64,000 nucleotides of DNA, from positions 7,047,054-7,111,053 of the forward strand of contig JAJEKV010000071.1 of assembly GCA_021234155.1 (NCBI GenBank). The letters run 5' to 3'. Numbering within the stretch: position 1 is the first letter of the stretch; every line of letters starts with the position of its first letter. Source of the DNA: Isoetes taiwanensis. Lineage: Eukaryota > Streptophyta > Lycopodiopsida > Isoetales > Isoetaceae. Both the position numbers and the translations under genes were made by a program. This document shows positions 1 through 13,162 of the stretch, one piece after another. The notes under the pieces are model-generated. The model did no database searches. It was not told where the DNA came from and was given only the letters and a program-made list of their open reading frames with translations.

Positions 1-1559
1 CCCGTCCTTACGATAATAAAATAAAGTCGAATGAACTGAAACGAGCCAATTCCAGCATAGCGTCAAGAACTTCACGGAAATCGTGGTAATGAAAGACTTT
101 GGTCATAATTCAACAATCGTGGATTGAGCATTTAACGACCTGTTGCAGGAGATAAACCGGCAAAATCGGTTTAAAATTCCAAACCGGCTTTATCCAGTAA
201 TGATCCATAACCCAATAAAATAAGCCCGGAAAAGTAATTTTATAACGTTTGACGACCAAAAATACTTAAAACAAAGGATCAAGATTTAATATTTTATCGA
301 GAACTGGAAGGAAATCAAAACGTATCATTCGACAATCGAAGATCCAAAATAATCGCGAATCGAATTGAAGACAGCCATAAATAAATCGCAGAAAGAATTA
401 GAAACCAACCTGGTCGTAAAGCGAAGCACAATCGACAGCCATAATAATATCATTCTCTTTGCCGAAATACTTTGTGGTCCGTAGTTTGGCGAATAAAAGA
501 TATCTAAAAGTGAAGAAGTCGATGATCGAAATTTTGATAACTTTATGATAACTTAATAATGATCCGTAATCATAAATCGAAACCGAGAAACGCTGGATAT
601 GACAAACAACCAATTGATATCGATGATGACTAATGAAAATCTGTATTGCTATTGGCAACAAAGAATTTTAGATAACCTATCGTCCGGACTTTATTAACCT
701 GTCCATCATATCGAAGAGGTTTTGAAGATTTGATAACCTTTGTTCTCAGAGATCCTATTGATGCCCTGCGATGACTTTGATCTATTTCCCTTTGATTCTG
801 ACTTTCTAATCTTCCACCGATTTATACCGATCTTTTTCCTTTTCCATGTCCTTTAACTTTTCCCGACCTTTTGAGGAAACTTCCCAACTTCTTTGATCCG
901 ATAACCGGATTTCATATCTTTTCATCATTCTAATCTTTTCCCTTGTGGTTCTTTATCTTCCTTTTCTATTGATGCCGACGACGATTATTTTCCCTTTAAT
1001 CGATCCCGGTTTTCGCTGATGGACTTCAATCTCGGTTCACGATTCTTCAATCGATTATCGATGACTACGACGATGTTCTAATTCTCGACCGATGACTTTG
1101 TTTCAATTTCAGGAAAGATTTCATGTCGATGTCGACGGATCTCAATAATCGTCAATATTTCAATTCCCCTTTATCTGTCCCTTTTTCGTTTTCTCCGTTT
1201 CCTTTATCTGCGGTTTTGTTTTACTTTATTCTTTTCCGCGATCGAGCATGGCTAATCACGAAGAAGCGATAACTGGCTCTTCAACGTAACTGGACACCAA
1301 TTACCCAACAATTTGATTGAAGACATACCGCTTAAAACTTTAATAAGATGATAAGTTTCATGATCTCTAACAACTGGCCAATGTCAAAATCGTTCAATCG
1401 AAGATGCCCCTGACCTTAAACGCAAGTTCATTGCGTGATGTTGGCTGTAAGTCTGAACCTGGCAAGCATAGCGCTTCAAGACAAAATGTTGAACTGATTG
1501 TGAACATTACGGAGACTACTGTTCCAATTTATTTAGCTTTATAAATGTGGTATGACCCG
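1..1559. other. Degenerate intergenic DNA, no gene recognised
   Basis: No open frame with recognisable protein features was found on either strand. Roughly 770-1230 is pyrimidine-rich on the + strand but is not a pure tract. The region runs directly into Copia-like reverse transcriptase remnants, so part of it could be eroded upstream sequence of that element. No integrase or gag motif was seen to support this. Confidence 0.5.
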
Positions 1560-2065
1560 GTGAATGATAGAAGCAATGAAACAAAATGAATCTTTTTTAA
1601 AACTTTGGATACACCATGATGTGTTGTGGACGGCTAAGGCAAAATATTGTAGGGAAACAAAATGGATTTTAAACTAAAGCCGTGGATTGATGGAGCTAAC
1701 CCGGCGCATAAAGCCGTAATTTGTTGCTCGTGATTTTCACGTAGGCAAATTAGATCTCATGAAGAAACATTTTCGCCCATAGTCAAAATGACTAATATTA
1801 GAATTTTACTACATTAGCAGTTAAGCGCAAAATCTAGAAGCTCATCACATGGATGCTAGCAATGTACTTTCTCAATGCTAAGTTAGAAGAAGAAATCTAC
1901 ATGAAGGAAGCCCCGGCTTTGAAAGTGGGGAAAACAAGGTGGAAGTTGAAAAGAGCAAGATAATGGCCCGGCAAGCCCCTAGACGTTGATATTTCAGATG
2001 GACTCTAACAAGAAAGCGTATTTTAGTAAACTCAATTGTGATGGGAACCTATATGCATACAGACA
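1560..2065 (+). pseudogene. Eroded Ty1/Copia reverse transcriptase remnant
   Basis: Frame-hopping translation of the + strand gives successive landmarks of a Copia reverse transcriptase in the right order. They are a VGNKWIFKLK-like segment with HKAR near 1650-1720, FSPIVKMTNIRILL at about 1768-1810, an HHMDV..FLNAxLEEEIYMK-like block at about 1845-1905, then PGFEVG, WKLKRA and a GLKQ/PR.WY-like stretch to about 2000, and a CDGNLYAY-like end near 2060. Many stops and indels break it. The intact family member would copy element RNA into DNA in cytoplasmic particles. No LTRs, integrase or RNase H were found beside it. The same family, much better preserved, is at 60.4-63.0 kb. Confidence 0.75.
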
Positions 2066-2779
2066 GGTAAGGAACTTCTATTATAAAATTAGCGTCCGTC
2101 TCTATGTTGCCCTAAATCGGACGATCTAGAACAGCTCGGCCCGTACCTTTACTGCCACGATTTTGCATCTCCTTCAACTTCTGATGGCTTCGGGGTTAAC
2201 GGTTTTGCATCTCCTCTTCCTCGGCCATCTGGATGGCTTCAAGGCTATTTGGGTGGAAGCTTCGTGAATACAGAGGCCCATACTCGCTAAGAAAAGGATA
2301 ACAAAGAGCTTTTCCTCCTCGTGAGTATGGGCGCCAAGCTCCACTATAAGGATGGTCGCCAGAATAGTTTTAATTTGCTCTTCAATCTCAACTCAAAGAC
2401 GATCAATTGGGGAAGGAGCGAAAGTGGATTTTGCACATCAAAGATCCTCAAGAACTTGGACTTTGGTAGGACCGGATACATATTTTTAGCTATGGCCTAG
2501 ATCGACAATTCTAGAAACTCCATTTCTTCCCATTTTTTTATTTCAATTACGCTTTACGCGGCAATTTATAATGAAGTTTCAGGCTGAATTTCAATGATGA
2601 CCTCCGTCCTAGGTCATCCATCTCAAGCCATGATTTTGATTATTAAATATTCGAATATTCACCATATGCATAAGGGTCTCATACAACTCTTTGGCGGAGT
2701 TAGCGGTATTATTGCTCTTTGCCTTGATTTTTTATTACGCATGTTTTAAATGCGTTATATATGGTTGAAACACAAAGGT
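2066..2779. other. No feature recognised
   Basis: Mixed-composition sequence after the Copia remnant. No coding frame, tRNA or clear repeat is seen. It could contain decayed RNase H or LTR sequence of the upstream element, but nothing diagnostic remains. Confidence 0.4.
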
Positions 2780-3480
2780 AAGCTCTTCCGCGAAATAGTT
2801 GGGTCGCAAGTCTTCAACCAAATCCTAAACTAATCGCTGCAATGCGATCTCGCGATAGGATCGATAAAGCCGCCAGTTCCAGTCAACCAGGGAAATGCCA
2901 AAAAGATACTCCACAAAAATCAACTCCAAATAAGTAAATGGAACAAGAAAGTCTTCGAAAAATCCTCGCAGTAAAACACAAGACACCATGGCCCTCCTCC
3001 CAAAACCCATGAGGGCTATCCCATCCTTGGTAATGGTAGGGCCAAACAAAAGCCACACATTACTAGGCCAGCGATGCTAATGCCGCTTCACACCACAAGT
3101 CCGCTTATAAACTAGAGCCACACATTAGCCATCCACGTCGCTTCAAACCACAAGGGTTTCTACGCACTTAAAGAAGGCCTGATGCGTACCATAATAAGAA
3201 AGCCACACATTAGCCACATGTTAATGTCAGCTTCCACTAACAACTCCGCATTAAGGAGATGGATCGGAAAGGGAAGCGGTGGGTGGGGGAAGAATGGCCG
3301 CTTAAACGGGAAGGAGATGCATGAGTCGATGGGGATGGAGAGAGAAGGTGGTATAAAAGCGAGAAAACCTAATCACTAAACCGCCACGCAATGGTGAAAA
3401 GCCACATCCGGGCATCTCCACTAACAACAACAAGAGATACAAATAAGAAAGCCAAGACCGGGCATCCCACTTAACAACAA
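2780..3480. repeat. Direct repeat copy 1 of a ~0.87 kb unit with TATA-like block
   Basis: This block matches 3656-4430 in order. Shared landmarks include GCTCTTCC/AATAGTTGG at the left, ATCAACTCCAAATAAG, ACCATGG(T/C)C with CCCAAAACCC, GAGCCACACATTAGCC, CACCATAATAAGAAAGCC and CATCTCCACTAACAAC at the right. Offsets between landmarks are about 853-880 bp, rising to 960 bp at the right end. It contains several copies of the short word AGCCACACATTAGCC. A TATAAAAG box lies at 3352-3359. The nature is unknown: tandem repeat unit or decayed LTR pair are both possible. Confidence 0.8.
3352..3359 (+). promoter_or_regulatory. TATA-like box inside repeat unit
   Basis: TATAAAAG follows a purine-rich leader (GGGGATGGAGAGAGAAGG) that is also present at 4180-4203 (box degraded to CATAAAAAG) and at 13686-13703 (box TATAAAAG at 13709-13716). 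Conservation of the block in three copies is the only evidence that it is a promoter. No transcript start can be seen. Confidence 0.35.
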
Positions 3481-3655
3481 GATACAATGTTCGATTGGTC
3501 GCTGAAAACCATTATGGATCTGGATTAAAACTCAGCTCTTCGGTTTCGAGGAAAAACTCCGACTCATATTAGTGGCACTAACCAAATAGAGATCTAAAAT
3601 GTACAAATGTAACAACAAACTTAATAAACCGATCACGCCGAAGTTGTTACTGCTG

Positions 3656-4430
3656 CAAGCTCTTTCCAGAATAGTTGGCCGCAAAGCCCTCAACCAAATC
3701 CTCTAACCATCGCCGCGGGTCGCGATTCCGGTGATAGATCGAGCAAAGCCGCCAGTTTCCAAGTCAACTAGGAAATGCCAAGCGATACCCACAAAAATCA
3801 ACTCCAAATAAGCAATGTTCAAGAAAAGCCCAAAGAAAATCCCTTCGCAGAAGTTCACGCTACACCATGGTCTCTCCCAAAACCCGCGATGAGGGCTATC
3901 CATCCGCACGAGGGCCAAACAAAAGCCATTACATTAGCCAAAGATGCTAATGCTACTACACTAATAAGTCCGCTATAAAACTAGAGCCACACATTAGCCA
4001 TCCGCTATCAATGTCGCCCAAATCGCTGCGTCACACGGCATAACATGCACCATAATAAGAAAGCCACACACATTAGCCATACGTTAATGTCAGCCTTCCA
4101 CCAACAACCCGCACGCGGAGATGGGAATTTGAAGGCAGCGGTGGGTGGGGAAGAATGGCCGCTAAACGAAATATATGCATGGTCGATGGGGATGGAGAGA
4201 GAAGGTGCATAAAAAGGCTTAGGAAAACCTAAACTAAAATCGCTTAATGGTTTTGATAATTACATTTATCTTCTTCATCGCTAAAATGTAAGATAAATTC
4301 AATCTGTCAAAACCGCCAGTTAAACTGGAGGTAAAGGGTAGAAGAAAGCATAAGAGAAAGAAAGCCACATCCGCATCTCCACTAACAACAACAAGCAGAT
4401 ACAAATGCGCCAAGTCACGGGTCAAAATTT
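3656..4430. repeat. Direct repeat copy 2 of the ~0.87 kb unit
   Basis: Second copy, diverged by scattered substitutions and small indels from 2780-3480, with the same order of landmarks. The segment between 3481 and 3655 separates the copies and has no counterpart elsewhere in the window. If the copies were LTRs, an internal region of under 200 bp would be too short for an autonomous element, so a tandem unit or a solo/TRIM-like structure is more likely. Confidence 0.75.
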
Positions 4431-5811
4431 CTGCGGGGAGGGAGGAGTGGCGCGAGTCCAAATGCAAAGCGGGCTAAAGCTTAATCGGTTCTCAGAGGAC
4501 TCCAAAACCTAAGGAACGGTCGCCAAACGCTGTCGCAAGGAAGGGCAAATATAACCATCTTTAGCGTAATTCGCAACCTACGCATCATGTGCCTTTGAAG
4601 ATCCTATCCGAACATTTCAAAGCGGCCGGTGGTTCTTCTTGGCATCGGGTACCAAAGACACGCTAGCATCTTCACCAATAGCGTAGTGCTGACAATGCCG
4701 CAGCCTCAAGTCCTCGAGTAGAATAAGAAACGTATTTTCCTCAAAACAACCATGACGGATACCCCCGGATCAAATGGCCAAATTTCAAATCAAGCATCTA
4801 TTATATCTACTCTTCCAGCAAAATTACCCAAATTCAACAATCTTCCGTATATTAATGGCAATAAGGACCAGAGATACGGTAATAGAGAATCTGTGCAACT
4901 AACCCCCAACCGCACCGGTTTTGAGGGAATGAATGAAAAAGGCTCAAGGCGGTATCCAATCAAATACATTCATTCCAGCAAAGATAGCAACTCCTCATCG
5001 CGAGGGAATGCGATAAAGGTAAGAACAAATAGTCGTATTATCCCATAACGTCCAAAAGCAGAAGCCGCAGGATGAGCAAATTGGTCGTAAAAGCTTCAAG
5101 CGGATCATAAGGAGGAAGAATGGGTTGTTTCTGTTTATTTGCGGGATAAACCTCTTAGCCACCGCCTCGCAAGAGCAACTGTGGAGGATGATCCAGAGGG
5201 TTTCGCAGCTGAAGAATGATAAAAGCAACAAACAGCGAATGCAGAGTCGACACGCCAATGGATTAGAAAAGGAAGACATGAGGATCGTGAGAAAAAGGTA
5301 AATAGTAGAAGCTAACCGCTATAGGTAAGCTTTTGTGGGTTCTTGGACTTGCACCAATTCTTTTGAAAAGATTCCAAGCATGTTGATAACTCTCAAAAGT
5401 ACTTCAGACGAAGATACCGTAATAATCGCTTTAAAAACAATTCTTCAACTCAAGCAAGTCACCGTTACCATCCAAACATTAGCTAAAACTCAACAAAAAC
5501 ATCTCGCAAAGAACAACAAACTCAAATCTAATTCAGTAATAAATCAACCGGCAACGTTAATAATAGGACCTGCTGGTTTCCTCGCCAACTTGTGATGATA
5601 CGCGCTTAGGTACAAGACTTTTCCCACCAAATAGGCAGTACAATGATCTGCTAATCTTTAAATCCCATCTTCCCTCCAACATCGCCGCGAACAAGCGATT
5701 CATTAAGCAATGTAAGACCCGCGATAAACCCCAGCGGAGTACGGAAGGGTTTCTTTTCCATGTTTTCGCATTTCCATACTAGGCTTCTAAACTCCTCTAA
5801 TCGGCTATCTC
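4431..5811. other. Anonymous region with two short open frames
   Basis: Open frames at 4752-5048 (+, 98 codons) and 5335-5595 (+, 86 codons) show normal amino acid mixtures but no domain I recognise. The second is rich in K, T, Q and L. They could be fragments of a decayed retroelement gag, but no zinc knuckle or protease motif is present. I do not call them genes. Confidence 0.3.
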
Positions 5812-8639
5812 CTGAAAGTAATACTCAGAAGGTGCTCTACCGCTGCCGGGCATAAGTTAAAGTAATAAATGCTATGCACGCAAATGATAAAAGCCGCAAA
5901 CTTAATACGCACTACGACAACTCTTCAAGCCCCTACCAATCGTAAATGGCATAAGGAGCAAAACAATTTCCTATGCAACCTTGTACCTAGGTATATGATC
6001 TCGTTTGGTACATTTTAAAATGTCCTTTAAATGCAAAAAAAATTATAATATTAGAGCTGACCCAACATTTAAAATGTCAAGGGCCAGTTTGCCTCACAGC
6101 AAGGGTTCTTTTGCTCTCACGCAGCTTGGGCAATAATTTCAGTCCATTAGCAAGTATTTTGTACCGCTTAGTTTGGTGAAAAGCTTTGCAATAATAATCA
6201 GATAAGACTTCAGATAAGCCGCTTCATACGTTAAAAAAAAATATACCTAATCGCATGCCGCTTGCCAATGCAAAGCTACCTTGTATGCGTTGCCATTTCC
6301 ATTATCCATGATAACGCTTCTTTCTCTATCTTTGCCAATTTCACCACGGCACTTCAACAACACCCACCAATGTTCTTAAATCCTGGTTTTGCATCGCAAC
6401 CGTTTCAACATCTCGAACTCGCAATGTTAACCCAAAAAGTACAATAAGTAGATTGCTTTCCAATGGCAATTGCATTAATAAGTGATGCAACCAACTCAAA
6501 TAACGATCCACATTTGATTACATCAAGGTTGAGTATTGCTCTGTGTTGTTAACCAATAATAACTGCAGATACGCTATAAAGAAATGAGAGTACAATTCAA
6601 ATACTTTTATTAATGCATAAATATCCATAATGTTACAGGAATCTCTGCGAATTTTTACTCTATGACCTTTGTTGGATGATATATAGGAATTTCTTTTTGT
6701 ACTGAACTTATGTGGCAAGATTATAGACGGCTTTGTGCTAAACGACAAACTTCTATTTTTCAAGATCATAGTGCAATTTATGAGGTGTATCTAACCAGAA
6801 TTAAATGATGCAATCCTGAAAAGAGAAACGCCTAGAGGTTAAATGGTTGTACCAATAAATAGAAATTGTCCTATTCTAAGCCCTCTAGCTTAGCTGTTCA
6901 AAACAAATTAAAAAGCAAAGCAAAGCCTACCCCAATTTGCAGCTTCGGATTTAGATTCAGAATAGCTTTTTTTTCCAGTTCAAACATGAATTACTCAAAG
7001 AATGTAGGCCAATTTAATGTAGATCAGCTTAATTTCTTTTGAAACAACACAATTGGCCTTGCACCGCTTTGATGGGACAGACCCGGCAAAATCCACACTC
7101 AATGATAATCCTAAAACATTACTAATAGCCATTATGCTCTGCAGTAATTTCATTGATGCAGCAACAACAATACGCTAAGAAAACTTATCTAACTGCCAAA
7201 ACGACAATAAAGTTAAAACCCCATAGCCTTATTTAGCAGTTCAAAACATGGATCATTCAGATAGCTTGCATTTACAGTTCAAAACATGGATTATTCAGCC
7301 AAAATGTGACGCCAATCTCCCTCTCCTGAAACAACATAACTGGTTTGTTAACTTTGACGTGACAGACCTTTCGCAACTTCAAAACACCAAATTTATCAAC
7401 CCATGCAGCCTCAGTCGACCTCTAACAGATCCCTGAACCTTTTGCATATTTACATCGACATGCTATAATGCTACAGAGATACCTGTATTTACCTTCACAC
7501 GAAGCAGAAGAAACGGCGTACGCTGCCCCACACGTTTGCTGCGATTTGCCGGCCTATGGATTTGCTACGGGTTTGGTGGTTTGTTGGTTTATTTGTTTTA
7601 GTTGCTTTTATAAGAAAATGCAGCGTTAGTTGCCTTTAACCTAACAAAGAAAAGCTTCCAAATCTCTTTATCACGATAGCAAATTACAGTCTAACAGTGG
7701 TAGAAATTGATGCATCCTTAAGCTAATAAAGCAAATTAAAATACCTCATCCTTAGATCCATCCAAGCCAGTATATGTACTCTCTTTAGTCACTGCAGATC
7801 AACCCCACAGGCCAATATTACATAGTGGTTTCCGCCTTTGAGAGACAGGGAGCCTATACCACCAGCGGCAATCTGATACGAAGGAGCATATATCTCCCCA
7901 ACTCCAGTTTATCCAGACAATGCCCCACTAAGAAACGACACTGTTTTCAACAAAACCCAAAACGAAAATCAGGAGTCGGACCAGAAGATACCCAATCGAG
8001 GTTCCAGATAGTAGCCAAGGAATCTGTGGCCATATGATCTCAAGCAATATAAGGCCTTGGTACCGTGAAGACTTCGGCAGAGAATATATCCATGCTAAGT
8101 GCTGGACATGGCATCATGCCATTTTATACTTATAATAAGAAGCCAGAAACCGGCCCCAGGAATCCTGCTTAGAAACCGTTTGAATAGAGGTTTTGTGAGA
8201 TGAACCCTCATTATCAGTTTGTCTCTCCTCCGAATATCTACCTCAAAGCCAATGACAGGCATGAAGCAACTTGCTTCTCTGGCGAGAAATCCTGAAAAGC
8301 CAAGCTAAAAAGGCATTACGAAGTCGCTTGCTTCTCCTCCGGAAAATCCTGTAAGCAAAAACGGCCATGGGGCAAATCCACGAATCGATCAAGGCCTGGG
8401 TTGCTGTACCTACAGCGGTAGCTAGGGTAAGGAAAACGCGGTTTTACAGGCTGATGTGGTCATGGCCGTCAGATTCCTCGGAAGGCTTCGCAGAATAAAG
8501 GGCATTTGACCATCGAAAAGAGATTATATTTAAAAAAGGGGTTTCTGTTTCAATCTTCTTCGATCCGTTAAATAATCAGGGCCGCCCGATCTAGGTACTG
8601 ATCCAAATCCAGAATTACGCATAACATTATAATATATGA
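5812..8639 (-). mobile_element. Probable Helitron (minus strand), ~2.8 kb
   Basis: Read on the minus strand, the right end (8639) begins TCATATATTATAATGTTATG, matching the 5' terminus of the other Helitron-like elements here (TCYTATATTATAAWG). The left end carries the family's 3' subterminal words in order: GGCTTTTATCATT, a degraded AGCATTTATT, TTTAACTTATGCCC, CACC and ATTACT. The last few bases are degraded, so the exact 3' end near 5812 is uncertain and the hairpin is weak. No RepHel helicase is encoded, so it would be non-autonomous. The interior holds an imperfect internal duplication (6964-7090 and 7237-7380). Confidence 0.5.
6964..7380. repeat. Imperfect internal duplication, period ~280 bp
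   Basis: Segments starting near 6975 and 7274 share CAGTTCAAA(A)CATG, ATTACTCA/ATTATTCAG, GAAACAACA, AATTGG/AACTGG and the end word GACAGACC. GTTCAAAACATGGAT also occurs twice within 40 bp (7237 and 7276). The arrangement looks like a diverged local tandem duplication inside the element. Confidence 0.6.
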
Positions 8640-11600
8640 CTTTCCGCCAGCGTGCTTTTTCCAACAGCTTTGGCGTGACGCATATAGTGCTTTTTCCACC
8701 TTTGCTAACGGTATTATACCGCGATGAAGGTGAATCCCCCTGGTCGGAAGGGTCGGGCCACCATGGAGCCGGACTTAAATGAAAACCACTGTGGTGCAAA
8801 TACCGGCTTTGTGCCCCAGCAAACGAAACGCTTTAAAAGTCAAGGCCGGCGGGGAAAGCGGCCAGCCATTTGCACCATTCCAAGACCGAGAAAGCATCCG
8901 GAGGGCAAGGACTCGATAGGGTGCCAAATAACTGAAAATTAGGTAGGAGATGATCGGTCTAAGTTAGCAAAAACGATCCAAACTCATGGGGTCCCTGTGC
9001 TAGGTCATTAATAAAACCGCCAAACTATATTACTGTAAAACCTCCTCGCTCTTTAGGATAAGACCGCCTTAATCGATTGAGGGCCACGGGAACTGCCGCT
9101 TCAGATGATGTTATGACGCATATGAAAGATCCCAAGATTACTGCATAATGGAGGGGTGGGATCCGAGCCCCTTTGTTCAAAATAATATAGAAGCAATTTA
9201 AGGAGTCTCCATATGCAAGGTGCCTTCCAGTTCAAAGATGAAGCTCAAGGAAATGAGCTGTGGTCGAAGCTCGGGTCAGAGATGATAAAGATTGCTCCTA
9301 TTTCATCAAAAGTCCCACTAAACCTCATTACAAGAAGATTACGAACCCACACACCCCACCCAGAGCCATCGCATCAGCTGAAATCATTGTGATAAAGCCG
9401 GGTTCAAATGAGAGCATAATCTGCTCAAAATCTAACCATCGTAATTCTCAAGCATCAATCTCAACGACATAGCGGGCTCCGCGAATAACTGTGGGACCGT
9501 ATAAATGGAAGCATAAAGATTCAAAAGGTTAAAACTAAGGAGTTACAAAGGACCTCAAACACACTTTGAATGAAGCTAATCATACCTGTGAAGGAAGCAA
9601 ATTTGCGAGCAGCACTCTAGTCTCTTTAGAAAGTTTAATTTTTAAATCCAAAAACTTTTAGTCAGCGCTTGTGGTACCTTATATGAAAGTCCTCAATTTG
9701 AATTGATTCTCACTCAAAGAGAGCCTGTTGATACTTGTGTGGAGCAATACAACCCAAAGAGAAGCAAAGCCAAAGAAAAAGCACGTGAGAGTAAAATGTT
9801 CAAAGAAATTTCCATCAGAAAATGAAGGGCCATCCACATAGGGAACATAAATCTAATGGAGTTAGCCTAAACATGAACAACTGGACGACCGGGCTTTAGT
9901 AACACATAGCAAGCAAGGAGTACCCAAAGCGGGAGGCCAGAACATATAAGACTTTGCCCCGGAATTGGAAACCCAAATAAGTCCAAGCCGAAGGATGCAT
10001 AGCCACAGGAAAAGCAGATAGCCTACTTCCAAAGCACCATGGTAATAACATCACCCCTTCTCGCAAAACCTGGCAACTCACCGACATGGTTTCAGATTTA
10101 AAGCCTTACACCTGAATCTCTGCTTATATAATCCGGGAGGTCCAAGATCAAACGTAAATTCATTACTCCGTATGGGGACCACCCTCTAGGGAGAGCAAAT
10201 GAAAGGTAGAAAGAGACTCCCAAACCTACCGCGACCCGGGCCTTTAATCAAGTCCTCAATGGCAAGAGTGCACAAAGGAAGAGTGGCGAAAGCAACAAGC
10301 TTGTTTATGGCTTGGTTTGCACTAAGTTGTGAAGGAGGGGAAAACAAAATTTCAAGGGAGATTGTAACCATTCTTTATCCAATCCAACACCATAGGTTAT
10401 TATAAATAGATCAGCCAAAAATGGAAAAAAATGATCTCTCAAGCCGCATCGCTGGCGCTAAGGGTAGCAAAAGTAGCTAGAATCTACATCAACATCCGAC
10501 ACAATAAAAACATCACAAAGAAACGCTCAACCATCGAAGTTAGTAAATTAATAAGTGCCAATAAATATAAAAAACTTAGGAGAATCTAAATCACCGGAAA
10601 AAGGATGTGAAATGAAGATAAACATGGGTGTGTATACAAAGGAGTAGATTGTGGAGGACGCTAATGCAAGAGAAACGATAGAGAAAATATAGCTGAATAA
10701 AAACGGATAAAACAAATGTAACGAAAATAGTGTGCGTTAGAAGGCCAAGATGATAGCGAGGGTTTATGAGGGCGAAAATTATAGAGTTGAAGGAATGCAA
10801 TCATAACAAGTAGAGGCCCGCGAGAAAATAACTAAGGGTGCAGAGGTTCGAGTTGCAAATTAAAATTAAATGGATGGATAAGACGTGCAAATGAGAGGAG
10901 GTTATCTCCATCATATAAAATTGTGGAAGTGAGAGAGAAAAGATGGAAAAGTAATGTGGGAAAATCCATCACGCCAGTTTGCATTAAAATGGAGGGCCAA
11001 GATTTCTTTAGGTAACAGGGCAATTTAGGCGCCTCCCTATGCATTGATCCCGCCTAAGACTTTGATTGTGCAATTCTTAAGTCAAAGAATGAAAGTCGGA
11101 GTAGTGTTTTAGGCTTTATTCATTTGGACGGTAGATTGAGAGCCGCAAAGCTGACAGTGTTGTATGGAGATCAAAGCTTAGAAAAATCCTTCTGGCGTAC
11201 AACCGTGGGCGCTCTTTTCCGATATGAATAGGCTTGCCTCGCTCCGGGTTGGATTAAATCACGTGAACTGGAATACATCACCCAAATTCGCTGATTTGAT
11301 CATAGGAATCCCGCAGCTGACAGCCTACCCGGGGCCAAGATTTCCACGACACAAGCCACGTCATTAGGTTGCCACCCGCCATCATCCTCACATGTGCCCA
11401 TTTCGGCCCGTACCCAAAAGCCTAAGCATTAAACTCCTTAGGCTTCTCATTGCAATTCGATCCATTTGGCTATGGCATAGATTCCCTTCAATATTTTCAT
11501 AAGCACAACCGGATAATAAGGGTTTCTTTGATTGAAAATATGAAAAATCGCGAAGGTAGGCAATAGCATAGGGAAGTCATCCATTGAGACAGTTCCTGTT

Positions 11601-12688
11601 TCAGAGTAGTATGTTACTAAGCAAGGGATTATATCTTGGGATTATGGGACAAACAAGGCAAAGGTATTATATAATCTAGTCAACAAATTCGTGGAGGGTC
11701 AATAAATAAATGTCACCGATCTCTAAATTTTACTCAACATTCTTCATCTTATTTACATTAAATAACCTTTATCATCCTTATTGAATTCAATCTCGATAAT
11801 AAAATTCCGTGATAATTACAGCTATTGAGGATCATTAAATAAAATATCATCGAACTCTTTCGTGACTAAATAACTTCTTTACTCATCCTTTATCTAATAC
11901 ATCACTCACATCAATTTCAAAACCTTCGACTATAGCGCAACGCCATTTAATTCATCGCCTTGTATGGTATATAATGGATAAGGAATATGTAGCGAAAATG
12001 CGACGATGTGTGGAAATGGAAGAGTGGGAAAACAAAACAAGTGGGAGACAATTAGGTAAACCAAAATGCAAAAAGAAACATGCGGTAAAAGCGCAAGAAA
12101 GAGCAATACTCGAAAGAACGAGAAAATAAGCATTTAAAGTATTGTTAAATCAATTGCATTTAAAATGGGGTGTAGAAGTAATATCAAATATATAAAGATG
12201 ATCCTAAATTGAAAAATACAAAACACATTTTGAACTTTGAACTCGAAAGACTACATTCAAGATCTATCGTGAGAAAACAAAGATTAGGATTTGAAGGCGT
12301 TGATAGCGCACTGGCCGAGCAGGAGAAACGTAAAGATTTAGTAGGGCACCGTAAGTGTTTTCATATGCCCTGCCCTCCGCGATAAAACATAAACTCCGGC
12401 TTATACCAAAGATCTCTTCTCACTTAATTCCCACTTAACCCTATCTAAGGGCTATTAGTTTGCGTACCGAATTTCAGCCTCTTATCATCATTTGGCCAGA
12501 CTCCAAGTTCAAACATTCCGGCCAATTTAGCCCATCCCTATTCCTTTATGGATTACCAATTGCTTCCTAAGACAATCAAATCAAGTACCTTTTATCAATG
12601 CTCAAGGTACGTATGGTGGTAAGTGCCGTGATCCCCAATTTGCCTCATTATCCGCAAAGACATCCCTTTAAACTTCATTAAGAAAAAA
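8640..12688. other. Anonymous degenerate DNA
   Basis: No protein family, tRNA or clear repeat is recognisable. Short open frames such as 10199-10405 (+) and 10186-10371 (-) overlap on opposite strands and have no family features. From 11.7 to 11.9 kb the sequence is AT-rich. Nothing here is supportable as a gene. Confidence 0.4.
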
Positions 12689-13069
12689 TCAAAATATTCT
12701 CAAACTTCGCCATTGAGTTCTGACTTCTTGCTTTTTCCTCTCGATTTCTTGTCGCGAATTGCATTCGTGATCCAACTTACCCAAACGTATCATCCCTATT
12801 TGAGGCTGCTCAATACCCATCCCTTGGCCTGGCCGGAGTCTCGGATCATCACTTCCAGTCCCAAAGTAATCCCGGGCGAAGATCGAGGCCCCCCTAGAGG
12901 GCGCTACTCCAGCCTTTAATGGCTTCGGGTTTCGATATACCTCTTCGGGCAATCCGGCATCAGACAGACGCGCTAAGAACCAGTCCGCGAAGAAACTAAA
13001 TGGCTCTGCATTTGTGCTTACCCTCGCTTTAAGATCAGAAGCTGCGTCCGCTTCTTTACAAAAAATCAA
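12689..13069 (-). other. Uncharacterised 126-codon open frame
   Basis: One of the longer open frames outside the purine tracts. Its translation has a mixed, protein-like composition (for example FADWFLARLSDAGLPEEVY and GIEQPQIGMIRLGKL). No domain, signal peptide or membrane segment is recognised. It could be a transposon gag/pol scrap or a chance open frame in a locally GC-richer stretch. I see no flanking splice sites or partner genes. Confidence 0.25.
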
Positions 13070-13149
13070 ATAATCTGTTTGTACTGAAACAGATGTGCCT
13101 TAAGCGAATAAGAGTCCTGAACAAGACGGTCTCATGACTAAAAATGCTA

Positions 13150-13162
13150 CCACGGACCGTGG
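13150..13162. repeat. Perfect 13-bp palindrome
   Basis: CCACGGACCGTGG is a perfect inverted repeat with a one-base centre. It sits between two copies of the word GTCTCATGA (about 13129 and 13189). It could be the centre of a small decayed inverted-repeat element. No other evidence supports a function. Confidence 0.4.

Noticed and set aside
2780-4430. LTR pair of a complete retrotransposon
   Set aside because: The space between the two copies is under 200 bp and has no primer-binding site or polypurine tract that I can see.
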